This document shows, in pieces, positions 17,436 through 26,559 of a DNA stretch of 64,000 nt. The stretch covers positions 3,645,001 through 3,709,000 of the forward strand of contig NZ_CP083451.1 of assembly GCF_020080045.1 (NCBI RefSeq). Reading direction: 5' to 3'. The DNA comes from Comamonas odontotermitis (lineage in GTDB: Bacteria; Pseudomonadota; Gammaproteobacteria; Burkholderiales; Burkholderiaceae_C). The notes beneath the pieces were generated by a model. That model ran no database searches and was not told the DNA's origin. It saw nothing but the letters and a program-made list of their open reading frames with translations. How positions within the stretch are numbered: position 1 is the stretch's first letter; every line of letters begins with the position of its first letter. A program made the translations under genes and the position numbers.

Positions 17436-18291
17436 AAGACACCCAATCCGACTGCAGCAATGCCCGCACCTGCTGCACCAGCGCGGATTCTGCCGCGCGC
17501 GCTGGCAGCAGGCCGAACTGCACCCGCGTGAGGCTCGGCAAACCCGCTTCGGGCAAGACGGGCGCCATGTGCTGTGTCAGAGTCGCCGCATTGATGCACG
17601 CCACCCCCAGGCCTGCAGCAATGGCCGATTGCAAACCCGCTACCCCGGAGGCCTGGTGCGCCACCACATAGTCCACGCCCTGCTGCCGCAGGCGGGCTTC
17701 GGCATATTGGCGCAGCGCACAGGTCTCGGGCAGCACGAGCAGCGGCAAGGGCTGTCCGGCCTCTGGCACCCAGTGGCGTGCGCGGGCCCAGACCAAGGCC
17801 TCCTCCGGGCCGAGCGTCTGCAAACGCTGCCTGAAGGGAGGCGTTGCCATCACCACTCCCAGATCGCATTGCCCCTGGGCATGCGCCGTTTCCACATCGG
17901 AGCTTTTGAGAACGCTCACCTCCAGCCGCACAGCAGGATGCTGCTGCGCCAGAGCCTTGAGCATGTGCGCCAGCGCGTCGGGCTTGTAGTAATCGGTGAC
18001 AGCGAGCTTGAGCGTGCCCTGCAGCGCCATGCCACGCATGTCACGCAAGGCATGGTCTGCCATTCCCACCAGTGCCCGTGCATGGCCCAGCAGTTGGATG
18101 CCCGCTGCCGTGGGCACCACGCCTGTCTTGCTGCGCAGCAGCAGGGGTTTGCCCACGCAGTCTTCCAGTTTTCTGATCTGCTCACTGACGGCCGACTGCG
18201 AAAGAAAAAGCTGGGGCGCTGCAGCCGTCAGGCTGCCTGCATCCACAACGGCCATCAGGGTTCTGAGCTGCGCAAGGTCGAGATGAGCCAT
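17434..18291 (-). CDS. LysR-family transcriptional regulator
   Basis: A 285-residue regulator. The N-terminal winged helix-turn-helix is clear (LRTLMAVVDAGSLTAAA, then LSQSAVSEQIRKLED), followed by the periplasmic-binding-like effector domain from about residue 90. The effector is unknown. It is divergent from the tautomerase gene with a 116-bp shared gap (18292-18407), the usual arrangement of a LysR regulator and its target, so it probably controls that gene and its own expression. Confidence 0.93.
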   Translation of the reverse strand: MAHLDLAQLRTLMAVVDAGSLTAAAPQLFLSQSAVSEQIRKLEDCVGKPLLLRSKTGVVPTAAGIQLLGHARALVGMADHALRDMRGMALQGTLKLAVTDYYKPDALAHMLKALAQQHPAVRLEVSVLKSSDVETAHAQGQCDLGVVMATPPFRQRLQTLGPEEALVWARARHWVPEAGQPLPLLVLPETCALRQYAEARLRQQGVDYVVAHQASGVAGLQSAIAAGLGVACINAATLTQHMAPVLPEAGLPSLTRVQFGLLPARAAESALVQQVRALLQSDWVS

Positions 18292-18407
18292 GATTTATCC
18301 AACGGATTAACAGATGGATTCAATCATATCTTCCCGTTTTACAGATGCATAGAGGGCTTTCAGAATAGAGCCATCGTTCATCTTTCAAGGTTTTTCAGGA
18401 GAACACC

Positions 18408-18800
18408 ATGCCCCACATCGCCATCCAGCTTTCCGGCCCGCGCAATGCCCAACGCCAGCAGCAGATCAGCGAGGCCATTGCCCAGTTGACGCAGGACATT
18501 CTGGGCAAGCGGCCCGAAGTCATCGCCATCACGTTCACACAGGTTGCGGCGCAAGACTGGTGGATTGCAGGCAAGACCCTGGAGGAATTGGGCCAGTCCG
18601 CGTTTCAGCTGGATATCAGCATCACCGACGAAACCAATACCAAGGCAGAGAAGGCGCGCTACCTGCAAGCCGTCTATGACACGATGGCCGCGCTGCACCC
18701 GCAGTTGCACCCGGTGTCATATGTGCATGTCATCGATGCCCGCGCTGCCGCCTACGGCTATGGTGGCAAAACGCAGGAATACCGCTACCACCAAGGGTGA
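18408..18800 (+). CDS. Tautomerase-superfamily protein, double-length form
   Basis: After Met removal the N-terminal proline needed as general base in 4-oxalocrotonate tautomerase-type enzymes is present (MPHIAIQL). At 130 residues it is about twice the length of a 4-OT monomer and looks like two beta-alpha-beta units (about 1-58 and 66-125), the arrangement of MSAD and cis-CaaD type trimers. No aromatic-degradation genes are nearby, so the substrate is unknown. A CAGGAG site precedes the ATG. Divergent LysR control is likely. Confidence 0.85.
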   Translation: MPHIAIQLSGPRNAQRQQQISEAIAQLTQDILGKRPEVIAITFTQVAAQDWWIAGKTLEELGQSAFQLDISITDETNTKAEKARYLQAVYDTMAALHPQLHPVSYVHVIDARAAAYGYGGKTQEYRYHQG

Positions 18801-18810
18801 CAAGCGCATA

Positions 18811-19470
18811 TCAGCGCTGCGACGTGGCCAGCTTCACCGCCAGCCCCACAAACACCACGGCCGTGATCTTGTTGAGCCAGAACTGCGCCCGGGGTGAACG
18901 CAGCAGCAGATTGCCAAAGACGCCGGAGAACAGCGCAATGGCGCCGAACACCAGAAACGCCGCCAGTATGAACACCGCGCCAAAGACAAAGATCTGCGGG
19001 CCGATCGGGCCAATGGCGGGGTCGGCAAACTGCGGCAAAAATGCCAGAAAGAAGATCAGTACCTTGGGGTTGGTGAGGTTCATCACCACGCCACGGCGCA
19101 CCATGGCCAGCAACTCCTTACTACTGATTTCATAGCCATTGGCGCTCTCTGCGCTTGCGCCATTGCCTGATTTCTCTGCAGAAACAGGCGCCCGCCACGC
19201 CCCCCAGGCCAGGTAGGCCAGATAGGCTGCGCCGCACCACTTGAGCACGGTGAACGCAATGCTGGAGGCGGCAAACACCGCCGCCAGCCCCAACGCCACC
19301 GCCGTGGTGTGCACGACCACCCCCAGGCACAAGCCCACCACCACGGCAATGCCTACACGCCAGCCGCGTTGCACCGATTGCATCAGCACAAACAGGTTGT
19401 CGGGCCCCGGCGACAAGGCCAGCAGCACCGCAACACCAAAAAAAGCAACCAGGGACTGAAGGGTAGGCAT
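18811..19470 (-). CDS. LysE/RhtB-family amino-acid exporter
   Basis: An inner-membrane exporter of 219 residues with about six hydrophobic segments. The family hallmark LLALSPGPDNLFVLMQS is near residue 20, and LNLTNPKVLIFFLAFLPQF-type sequence lies near the middle. The start at 19470 is chosen because the SPGPDN motif is then at its usual distance from the N-terminus; an upstream in-frame extension is not hydrophobic. Family members export lysine, threonine or homoserine lactones; the substrate here is not determined. It is convergent with the tautomerase gene with only 10 bp between them. Confidence 0.93.
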   Translation of the reverse strand: MPTLQSLVAFFGVAVLLALSPGPDNLFVLMQSVQRGWRVGIAVVVGLCLGVVVHTTAVALGLAAVFAASSIAFTVLKWCGAAYLAYLAWGAWRAPVSAEKSGNGASAESANGYEISSKELLAMVRRGVVMNLTNPKVLIFFLAFLPQFADPAIGPIGPQIFVFGAVFILAAFLVFGAIALFSGVFGNLLLRSPRAQFWLNKITAVVFVGLAVKLATSQR

Positions 19471-19554
19471 AGAAAGGTATCCAGGCGACTTACAGACAAA
19501 GGCAGAAACCGGCACATTATGGCTTGCCGCCTGCCAGTTGCCATCTAGCCCCAC

Positions 19555-20424
19555 TTACGCGCGCGACAGCGGGGCGGTCACGATCCAGCCTTCCAGCGGG
19601 TCCGCACCCGTAGGCAGACCGTAGAGCGCATCGCCCTGCAGATGACGGCTCAGGCCCCAGGCGGCCTGCAGCATGCAGATGGCGGCATCCAGGTGATCGC
19701 CGCTTGCGTCCTGCAACATGCATTCCTGCTGCGACGCACTGGCACTCAGGCGCAGCTGCAACGAATGATCGCCTTGCAGCAGGGCCGCCAGGCAATCCTG
19801 CCGCGCAGCAGCGCGCTCGGGTGTCTGGCGCTGCCTGTCATCGCTTTTGTAGCTGCCGCGGCCAATCAGCTCGCGGGCCAGCAAGCCGGGATAGGCTTCC
19901 AACGCGACCTTGCGGCTCTTGCGCCGAAGCAGGCCTGGAAAATCGGCCCCCGCGGCAAGAAGGCGCGGCACACCGGCATGCAGCATGTAAGCCACAGGGG
20001 GATTGACCCATTTCATCGACGGGCTGGAGCCCGCCGGGCCATCGGTAGCGCGGTGCGCAAACTTGCCGCCTACGGGCCGCCCTGCGCAAAAGGCCTTGAA
20101 CTGCTCACGAATCAGGGTGCGATCCAGGCCTGCATAGTGTTGCATGCAGGCTTGCCAATCGATAGGCCAGCCCAGTTGCTCCACCAGTTCGCGCGGCAGC
20201 GCAAACGGCAAATCAAAGCCGCCCACCCAGGCGATGTCCTGCGCGAGAAAATCGCTCCACGCATCCAACGTGGCAAAACACGCAAAGCCTTGCAGCTGTA
20301 CGCTGCGGCTGGCCGCATCCCAAGCACCATACGCCTGCACAATGGGTTTTCGCCTGCCGGGGCTGCTGCTGAAATCGCAGCCCAGCACCAGGGGATGCGC
20401 AGATGGCATGGCAGGCCGCGCCAT
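19555..20424 (-). CDS. DUF429 domain protein
   Basis: A 289-residue protein with the DUF429 start GCDFSSSPGRRKPI, an Asp-containing strand (GGFDLPFALPRE) and the segment EAYPGLLARELIG. The domain is predicted to have an RNase H-like fold but its function is not established. It begins 3 bp after the EamA permease stop, so the two are probably one operon. A few residues around ATG 20424 could instead start at a second Met (20409). Confidence 0.8.
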   Translation of the reverse strand: MARPAMPSAHPLVLGCDFSSSPGRRKPIVQAYGAWDAASRSVQLQGFACFATLDAWSDFLAQDIAWVGGFDLPFALPRELVEQLGWPIDWQACMQHYAGLDRTLIREQFKAFCAGRPVGGKFAHRATDGPAGSSPSMKWVNPPVAYMLHAGVPRLLAAGADFPGLLRRKSRKVALEAYPGLLARELIGRGSYKSDDRQRQTPERAAARQDCLAALLQGDHSLQLRLSASASQQECMLQDASGDHLDAAICMLQAAWGLSRHLQGDALYGLPTGADPLEGWIVTAPLSRA

Positions 20425-20427
20425 CGC

Positions 20428-21318
20428 TCAGCCCAGCCCCAGCGCCGTCACGCCCACTGCAATCAGTACGGCCCCGGCAATACGCAAGGCGCGGTCCCCT
20501 TCGCCCAGCAGCTTGCCACCGATCAAGGCGGCAAACAGCATCGACACCTCACGCGCTGGTGCCACGTGCGAGATGGGCGCGCTTTGCACAGCGTACAGCA
20601 CCAGCACATAGGCGATCGGGCTGAAGATGGCAACCACCAGCGCGTATTTCCACTGCAGTTGCCACAGGCGCCAGGTTTCCGCCCGGTTGCGCAGGCCCAG
20701 CGGCGCCAGCACCACGCAGCGCAGCAGGTTGCCCATGTAATCGAGCAGAATCGGCGACATCAGCAGCACCTTGACGGCATAGCTGTCCACCACCGTGTAG
20801 GCGGCAATGAAGACACCCGTCAGCAAGCCGTAGTACAGGCCTTTGATGGTGCGCTCACGCTTTTCGCCCCTGCCGCCCTGGGTGGCCGTGCGCAACATGG
20901 CCGGGCCGCCTGCAATCAGAAACACGCCCGCCACCACGCCGGCAATACCCAAGGCCCCCATTGCTGACAGGTGCTCGCCCAGAAACAGCACCGCCACCAA
21001 TGACGACAGCAGAGGCCCGCTGCCGCGCGCCAGCGGGTACACCACCGTAAGATCGGCCACACGGTAGCCGCGCAGCAAAATGATGAAATAAAACACATGC
21101 AGCAGCGCACTGGCCGCTACAAAGCCCCATTCCGCCCAACCCCACTGCGGCACCACCTCGCGGCCCAGCCACCAGCCCAGCGGTAGCCAGACGATGGCAT
21201 TGAGCACCGAGGTGAACAGCGAAAAGCGGGCATCGCCGCCGGCCTTCTTGGCAACGATGTTCCAGAACGCATGGATGATGCCCGCAACAATGATCAGCGC
21301 AAACGCGTAGAGCGTCAT
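20428..21318 (-). CDS. EamA/DMT-superfamily permease
   Basis: An inner-membrane protein of 296 residues with about ten transmembrane segments in two EamA repeats (roughly 1-140 and 160-290). Motifs such as VYPLARGSGPLLSSLVAVLFLGE fit drug/metabolite transporters. The substrate is unknown. It is the first gene of a two-gene unit with the DUF429 protein and is separated from folE by a terminator. Confidence 0.88.
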   Translation of the reverse strand: MTLYAFALIIVAGIIHAFWNIVAKKAGGDARFSLFTSVLNAIVWLPLGWWLGREVVPQWGWAEWGFVAASALLHVFYFIILLRGYRVADLTVVYPLARGSGPLLSSLVAVLFLGEHLSAMGALGIAGVVAGVFLIAGGPAMLRTATQGGRGEKRERTIKGLYYGLLTGVFIAAYTVVDSYAVKVLLMSPILLDYMGNLLRCVVLAPLGLRNRAETWRLWQLQWKYALVVAIFSPIAYVLVLYAVQSAPISHVAPAREVSMLFAALIGGKLLGEGDRALRIAGAVLIAVGVTALGLG

Positions 21319-21407
21319 GTCCCCTCTTTGCTCAAAAAATGGCTTCTGTGCCGCACTGGGTCAGAAACCGCCGCGCTTCGAAGCAAGCACCGCGCTGCAG
21401 CACGGGC

Positions 21408-21434
21408 AAAAAAACCGCCCGGCAAAGGCCGGGC
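21408..21434 (-). terminator. Intrinsic terminator of folE
   Basis: A perfect 7-bp stem GCCCGGC/GCCGGGC with a 4-nt loop, followed on the minus strand by a run of seven T (A residues at 21408-21414). Confidence 0.88.
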
Positions 21435-21459
21435 AGTTGGTGATGGTGGATGGAGGACT

Positions 21460-22224
21460 TCAGTTACCTGCACGCTGCGGAATCAGCGAGAGAAATTCAC
21501 GCCGCAGGTTGGGGTTGGTCAGAAACTCGCCACGCATCACGGAGTTGAGCATCTTCGAGTCCATTTCGCGCACGCCGCGCCAGGACATGCAGAAATGCGA
21601 GGCCTCCAGCACCACGGCCAGGCCATCGGGTTGGGTCTTGTTCATGATCAGGTCCGCCAGTTGCACGATGGCTTCTTCCTGGATCTGCGGACGGCCCAGC
21701 ACCCAGTCCACCAGGCGCGCATACTTCGACAAGCCGATCACATTGGTGTTCTTGTTGGGCAGCACGCCAATCCATACCTTGCCGATGACCGGGCACAGGT
21801 GGTGGCTGCAGGCGCTGCGCACAGTGATGGGGCCCACGATCATCAACTCGTTCAGGTGCTCGGCATTGGGGAATGCCGTCACCTCGGGTTGCGGCACATA
21901 GCGGCCCTTGAACACCTCGTTGATGTACATCTTGGCCACGCGGCGCGCTGTGTTGCGGGTGTTGTGGTCGTCTTCGGTATTGATGACCAGGCTGTCGAGC
22001 ACGCCCTGCATCTTGTGCTCCACCTCGTCCAGCAGCTTTTCCAGCTCGCCGGGTTCGATGAAATCCGCGATGTTGTCGTTGGCATGGAAGCGCTGCTGGG
22101 CCGCCACTATCCGCTCGCGGATCTTGACGGACACCGGTGTGCCTTCTGCGCTGGCAGGTGCTTTTTTCGGATCGGATAGTTCGGTAAACATAGCAGGCAT
22201 GGTACCAGCGAAATCTGTCCTCAT
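21460..22224 (-). CDS. folE: GTP cyclohydrolase I FolE
   Basis: Converts GTP to 7,8-dihydroneopterin triphosphate, the first step of folate synthesis. Core motifs are intact: the zinc-binding SACSHHLCP segment, then GKVWIGVLPN, SKYARLVDWVLGRPQIQE, and EASHFCMSWRGV with the third zinc-ligand Cys. Translation from 22224 gives 254 residues; Met codons at 22200 and 22191 are alternatives, and none has a clear ribosome site. NudB, which acts on the product, is encoded about 950 bp upstream on the same strand, so folate genes cluster here with an EEP-family gene between. Confidence 0.95.
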   Translation of the reverse strand: MRTDFAGTMPAMFTELSDPKKAPASAEGTPVSVKIRERIVAAQQRFHANDNIADFIEPGELEKLLDEVEHKMQGVLDSLVINTEDDHNTRNTARRVAKMYINEVFKGRYVPQPEVTAFPNAEHLNELMIVGPITVRSACSHHLCPVIGKVWIGVLPNKNTNVIGLSKYARLVDWVLGRPQIQEEAIVQLADLIMNKTQPDGLAVVLEASHFCMSWRGVREMDSKMLNSVMRGEFLTNPNLRREFLSLIPQRAGN

Positions 22225-22420
22225 GGGTATTGGTGTTTATCGCCCGCTGCGCTTATGTGACGCGCGCAAGAAGCTATATTTTTTATAGCGAACCATTCTA
22301 GAGCGTTGCCGGTCTTCGTCTGGCAGCATGTACCCCTCCCGGAGCGATCCCTCTCTCCCATGGCCCACCGCTTGCAGCAAAGCGGCGCTGGCAGCGAATG
22401 CCCGCGCATCCGGCCCTCCG

Positions 22421-23176
22421 TCAATCCCGCAGGCGGAACTCTGCAATCAGCGGCAGGTGATCGGACATGCGCCACCAGATGCGCCCGCGCGGAACAAACA
22501 GGCCGCAGGGCGTCAGGCCCCGCGCGTAAACATGGTCGAGCTGCACCACCGGCAGGCGCGAGGGATAAGTCATCAGCGGCTGCTCGTCGTACTCGAACAG
22601 CCCGAACCCGGCGAGCATGGACTTGACCTGGAACCCCCAGTCGTTGAAATCGCCCGCTACCACCACCGGCTCGTCGTCCGGTACGTATTCGTTGATGAAC
22701 TGCTGAATCTGCGCCGTCTGGCGCAAGCGGCTGCCATGCACCAGCCCCAGGTGTACCACCACTGCATGGACACGGCGCCCGGCAATCTGCATGGCGGCAT
22801 GCAGCAGGCCGCGCTGCTCGAAGCGGTGGTCCGAGATATCGCGGTGGTGCGTCTCCAGGATCGGCCAGCGCGTGAGCAATGCATTGCCGTGCTCACCCCA
22901 CTTGGTCTGCGCATTGGTGTAGTAGGCAGCGGTGTAGCCCAGCGGCGTCAGAAAGTCAGCCTGCGTCTGCTCAGGCCAGTTGTCAAAAAAACCGGCTTCC
23001 TTGCGATTGTCCTTGCGCACCTCCTGCAGGCAGACGATGTCGGCATCCATTTGCTCCACGGCGAGCCCCAGGTTGTGGATCTCCAGCCTGCGTATCGGCC
23101 CCAGCCCTTGCACACCCTTGTGGATGTTGTAGGTGGCCACGCGCAGAATCGGATGTTCGTCGTCAAGTTCGGTCAT
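22421..23176 (-). CDS. Endonuclease/exonuclease/phosphatase family protein (YbhP-like)
   Basis: A 251-residue metal-dependent hydrolase of the EEP fold (exonuclease III/DNase I/sphingomyelinase group). Visible active-site motifs are ATYNIHKGVQG, DIVCLQEVR with the metal-binding Glu, GDFNDWG, and a terminal SDHLPL His. The start at 23176 is fixed by an ATGA overlap with nudB. Substrate is unknown; YbhP-type proteins are often found beside cardiolipin synthase genes, but none follows here. Confidence 0.9.
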   Translation of the reverse strand: MTELDDEHPILRVATYNIHKGVQGLGPIRRLEIHNLGLAVEQMDADIVCLQEVRKDNRKEAGFFDNWPEQTQADFLTPLGYTAAYYTNAQTKWGEHGNALLTRWPILETHHRDISDHRFEQRGLLHAAMQIAGRRVHAVVVHLGLVHGSRLRQTAQIQQFINEYVPDDEPVVVAGDFNDWGFQVKSMLAGFGLFEYDEQPLMTYPSRLPVVQLDHVYARGLTPCGLFVPRGRIWWRMSDHLPLIAEFRLRD

Positions 23177-23643
23177 GGATGCAGGAACCTTGGCAGCCAC
23201 AAAATGGCTTCGCTGTTCGATATGGAATAGCAACGCTCTGCCGCCTCTCTCCAATCATGCCACGCATAGGCGCTGTGCTCTCGCGGGCTGAGGGTGATGT
23301 TGGTGTAGGACGGCACCTGCAGGCTGAGTACGTGCTCGGTGTTCAGGCGGACCCCGGGTGCATAGCGGTGCAGCCACTGTGGATAGATGGGGTAGATGTT
23401 CTCCAGGTTCCAGTCGCGCAGGGTGCAATCGGGGTGATGGGCATCAATCCCCGTTTCTTCGCCCACCTCCCGGATCGCGGTCTGCACCCAGGTTTCATCT
23501 TCCGCATCCTTGCTGCCCGTCACAGGCTGCCAGTAATCGACTCCGGCCATGCTGCCCACACGGCGCAGCAGCAATACCTGCAAGTCAGCCGTATGGATGA
23601 TGACCAGTACAGATTGCGGAATTTTGAAAGGCTTGGAATTCAC
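23173..23643 (-). CDS. nudB: Dihydroneopterin triphosphate diphosphatase NudB
   Basis: A Nudix hydrolase of 156 residues that removes pyrophosphate from dihydroneopterin triphosphate in folate synthesis. The Nudix box runs from Gly43 to Ile66 with REVGEE at 58-63, and the family-specific segment VDYWQPVTGSKDAEDE precedes it. The gene lies downstream of aspS across one gene, a common position in betaproteobacteria and close to E. coli gene order. It overlaps the next gene by ATGA. Confidence 0.93.
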   Translation of the reverse strand: MNSKPFKIPQSVLVIIHTADLQVLLLRRVGSMAGVDYWQPVTGSKDAEDETWVQTAIREVGEETGIDAHHPDCTLRDWNLENIYPIYPQWLHRYAPGVRLNTEHVLSLQVPSYTNITLSPREHSAYAWHDWREAAERCYSISNSEAILWLPRFLHP

Positions 23644-23714
23644 AATGGTGGGGCGCGGGAAAAATCACAACAAGGCAGTTGCAGCGGCCTGCATCCTTTA
23701 AAAAAGAATAGCAT

Positions 23715-24581
23715 TCAGCGCTTATCCACTGAGCGCGAATCGCCTTTTTTTCCAGAACTTGCATGGCCATTGGCACCCGCCGTCGCCACCGGAGGCGGCA
23801 GATCCTTGGCCTGCAACAGGCGCACCTGCTGCACCAACTGGTTGTGGGCATGGAGGAATGCCGCCGCAATGACCTTGCCTTCGTTCGTATTGCTCCAGCC
23901 GGCGCCAGCGCCACCTCCCAGCTTGCCCAATACCACGCCCCCCATACCCAGATCAGTGGCGCGGGCCGAACCCGTGGCCGCAGCGACCTGCTCCGTGGTT
24001 TCATTGTCGGTAAGAAAGAGCGCCGTCTGCGCTTCCTTGAGCTTGACCTGCTCTGCCACACCAGCCAACCCCGCAATGTCGCGCAACATGGGAATCATCG
24101 CAATGATGCCAGCGAGACCGCGCCCTGCATCCTGCTCGCTGAAAGTGAGGTTGGGCACCATGGTGTACTGCGCTTCGTAGCCTTTGCGCTTTTCCACCGT
24201 GCCATTGGGGCGCAGAAAGCCTGCATCCTGCAGTTCGCCCTCGCGGATCGTGCCCTGCAGGCCGCCCGCACGGTCCACCACGCGAAAACAGCCACTTTGC
24301 TGCATCAACAGGCGCACCAGTGGTACCGGCGTGGGTGGCAGGTTGGCAGCGCTGGGCATCACATAGCCGCGCGGATTCTCCAGCAAGGCCACAGTGGCAA
24401 TCGGCGCATCGCAGCGCTCCAGGCTGGCATGGGCATTCTGCCCGCCAGCAGGCCCGGCGGAGCCCGATATCTCCGACCCGCCCTCGCCCAACTCGGTCTT
24501 CTTTTCGCCGCAGGCGGCCAGCGCCAGTGCCGCAGCAATGGCAATTACCGCTCGTACCGTGCCTGCCTTGGTGTAGTGCAT
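23715..24581 (-). CDS. CsgG-like lipoprotein of unknown function
   Basis: A lipoprotein of 288 residues: signal peptide with lipobox ALAAC (Cys about 23) and a body resembling the CsgG family, the curli secretion pore, for example the stretch PLVRLLMQQSGCFRVVDR and VVLGKLGGGAGAG. No curli genes are present in the window. The C-terminal 50 residues carry a helical segment and a charged tail. The start at 24581 places the signal peptide at the N-terminus. It may belong to the wider CsgG/penicillin-binding-associated lipoprotein group with unknown roles. Confidence 0.75.
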   Translation of the reverse strand: MHYTKAGTVRAVIAIAAALALAACGEKKTELGEGGSEISGSAGPAGGQNAHASLERCDAPIATVALLENPRGYVMPSAANLPPTPVPLVRLLMQQSGCFRVVDRAGGLQGTIREGELQDAGFLRPNGTVEKRKGYEAQYTMVPNLTFSEQDAGRGLAGIIAMIPMLRDIAGLAGVAEQVKLKEAQTALFLTDNETTEQVAAATGSARATDLGMGGVVLGKLGGGAGAGWSNTNEGKVIAAAFLHAHNQLVQQVRLLQAKDLPPPVATAGANGHASSGKKGDSRSVDKR

Positions 24582-24634
24582 GCCTCGCCTCTCCAGATCA
24601 TGAGCCCGCAAGCATAAAGCCTTGCTTTCAATGC

Positions 24635-24666
24635 AAAACGCCAAAACCTTGCGGCTTTGGCGTTTT
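24635..24666 (-). terminator. Intrinsic terminator of aspS
   Basis: An 11-bp stem AAAACGCCAAA/TTTGGCGTTTT around a 10-nt loop, just downstream of the aspS stop on the minus strand. It may allow the CsgG-like gene a separate promoter. Confidence 0.75.
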
Positions 24667-24713
24667 ATCGTTGCCAGATGCATCAGCCCCAAAAACCGAT
24701 GCCGGGCCAGTGC

Positions 24714-26522
24714 TTACTGGGCAGCGACCGCATTGCGCAGCTTGATGTGCAGCTCGCGCAACTGCTTTTCGTCCACGGCCGAAGGCGCCTGCGTCAGCAA
24801 ATCCTGGGCGCGCTGGGTCTTGGGGAAAGCAATCACGTCGCGGATGGACTCGGAGCCCGTCATCAGCGTGATGAGACGGTCCAGGCCGAACGCCAGGCCA
24901 CCGTGCGGAGGCGCGCCGTACTGCAGCGCATCCAGCAGGTAGCCGAACTTGGCACGTTGCTGCTCAGGGGTGATGTTCAGGGCGTCAAACACCTTGGCCT
25001 GCACGTCGGCACGGTGGATACGCACCGAGCCGCCGCCCAGCTCCCAGCCGTTCAGAACCATGTCGTAGGCCTTGGCGATGCACTTGCCGGGTTCGGTGGC
25101 CATGAGTTCTGCGTGACCGTCCTTGGGGCTGGTGAAGGGGTGGTGCACAGCGGCCCAGCGGTCGTTTTCCTCGTCGTACTCGAACATCGGGAAATCCACC
25201 ACCCACAGTGGTGCCCACTTGTTCTCGAACAGGCCACCGGCCTTGCCGAAATCGCTGTGGCCGATCTTGATGCGCAACGCGCCGATGGCGTCGTTGACGA
25301 TCTTTTCCTTGTCTGCACCGAAGAAGATCAGGTCGCCATCCTGAGCACCAGTGCGCTTGAGAATCTCAGCAATAGCTGCATCGTGGATGTTCTTAACGAT
25401 GGGCGACTGCAGGCCATCACGGCCCTTGGCCAGTTCGTTGACCTTGATGTAGGCTAAGCCCTTGGCGCCGTAGATCTTGACGAACTCGGTATAACCGTCG
25501 ATTTCACCACGCGAGAGGCCGCCCTGCTCGCGGGCGCCACCAGGAACGCGCAGGCCCACCACACGGCCGCCCTTCATGTTGGCCGCGCCGGAGAACACCT
25601 TGAAGTCCACGTCCTTCATGACATCAGTCAATTCGGTGAACTCCAGCTTGACGCGCAGATCCGGCTTGTCCGAACCAAAGCGGTACGCCGCGTCCTGGTA
25701 GGTCATCATCGGGAATTCGCCCAGATCCACGCCCAGCTGGGTCTGGAACACTTCCTTGATCATGCGCTCGAAGATCGCGCGGATCTCTTCCTCGTTCAGG
25801 AACGAGGTTTCACAGTCGATCTGCGTGAACTCGGGCTGGCGGTCGGCGCGCAGGTCTTCGTCACGGAAGCACTTGGTGATCTGGTAGTAACGGTCGTAGC
25901 CGGCCACCATCAGCATCTGCTTGTACAGCTGGGGCGATTGCGGCAGTGCGTAGAACTCGCCGTCGTGCACGCGCGAAGGCACCAGATAGTCGCGAGCGCC
26001 TTCTGGCGTGGACTTGCCCAGCATCGGGGTTTCGATGTCGATGAAGCCTTCCTTGTCGAGGAAGTTGCGCACCTGGATCGCGGTCTTGTAGCGCAGCATC
26101 ATGTTGCGCTGCATGACCGGGCGGCGCAGGTCCAGCACGCGGTTGGTGAGGCGCACGGTTTCCGACAGGTTGTCGTCATCGAGCTGGAACGGAGGCGTGA
26201 CCGAGGCGTTGAGCACATTCAGCTCGTGGCACAGCACTTCGATCTTGCCGCTCTTGATGGAATCATTGGTCGTGCCTTCCGGACGGGCACGCACCACACC
26301 CTTGACCTGCACGCAGAATTCGTTGCGCACGCCCTCGGCGGTCTTGAACATCTCGGCGCGGTCCGGGTCGCAGACCACCTGCACATAGCCTTCGCGGTCA
26401 CGCAGGTCAATAAAGATCACACCACCGTGGTCGCGACGGCGGTTTACCCAGCCGCACAGCGTTACGGTTTCGCCCATCTGGGCCTCGGTCACCAGACCGC
26501 AGTATTGCGAACGCATTGCCAT
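24714..26522 (-). CDS. aspS: Aspartyl-tRNA synthetase
   Basis: A class II aminoacyl-tRNA synthetase of 602 residues. It begins with the OB-fold anticodon domain ([24 protein letters not shown]), continues with motif 2 around [18 protein letters not shown], a GAD insertion domain in the middle, and motif 3 FGLDRL near the C-terminus. The first ATG (26522) is preferred because AGGAAG lies 7 nt before it; ATG 26516 is the alternative. In betaproteobacteria this enzyme is often non-discriminating and acts with GatCAB to make Asn-tRNA; the sequence alone does not settle this. Confidence 0.97.
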   Translation of the reverse strand: MAMRSQYCGLVTEAQMGETVTLCGWVNRRRDHGGVIFIDLRDREGYVQVVCDPDRAEMFKTAEGVRNEFCVQVKGVVRARPEGTTNDSIKSGKIEVLCHELNVLNASVTPPFQLDDDNLSETVRLTNRVLDLRRPVMQRNMMLRYKTAIQVRNFLDKEGFIDIETPMLGKSTPEGARDYLVPSRVHDGEFYALPQSPQLYKQMLMVAGYDRYYQITKCFRDEDLRADRQPEFTQIDCETSFLNEEEIRAIFERMIKEVFQTQLGVDLGEFPMMTYQDAAYRFGSDKPDLRVKLEFTELTDVMKDVDFKVFSGAANMKGGRVVGLRVPGGAREQGGLSRGEIDGYTEFVKIYGAKGLAYIKVNELAKGRDGLQSPIVKNIHDAAIAEILKRTGAQDGDLIFFGADKEKIVNDAIGALRIKIGHSDFGKAGGLFENKWAPLWVVDFPMFEYDEENDRWAAVHHPFTSPKDGHAELMATEPGKCIAKAYDMVLNGWELGGGSVRIHRADVQAKVFDALNITPEQQRAKFGYLLDALQYGAPPHGGLAFGLDRLITLMTGSESIRDVIAFPKTQRAQDLLTQAPSAVDEKQLRELHIKLRNAVAAQ

Positions 26523-26559
26523 AGCCAATCTTCCTGCGCCTTGTGGGCGCTCTAGTCCT

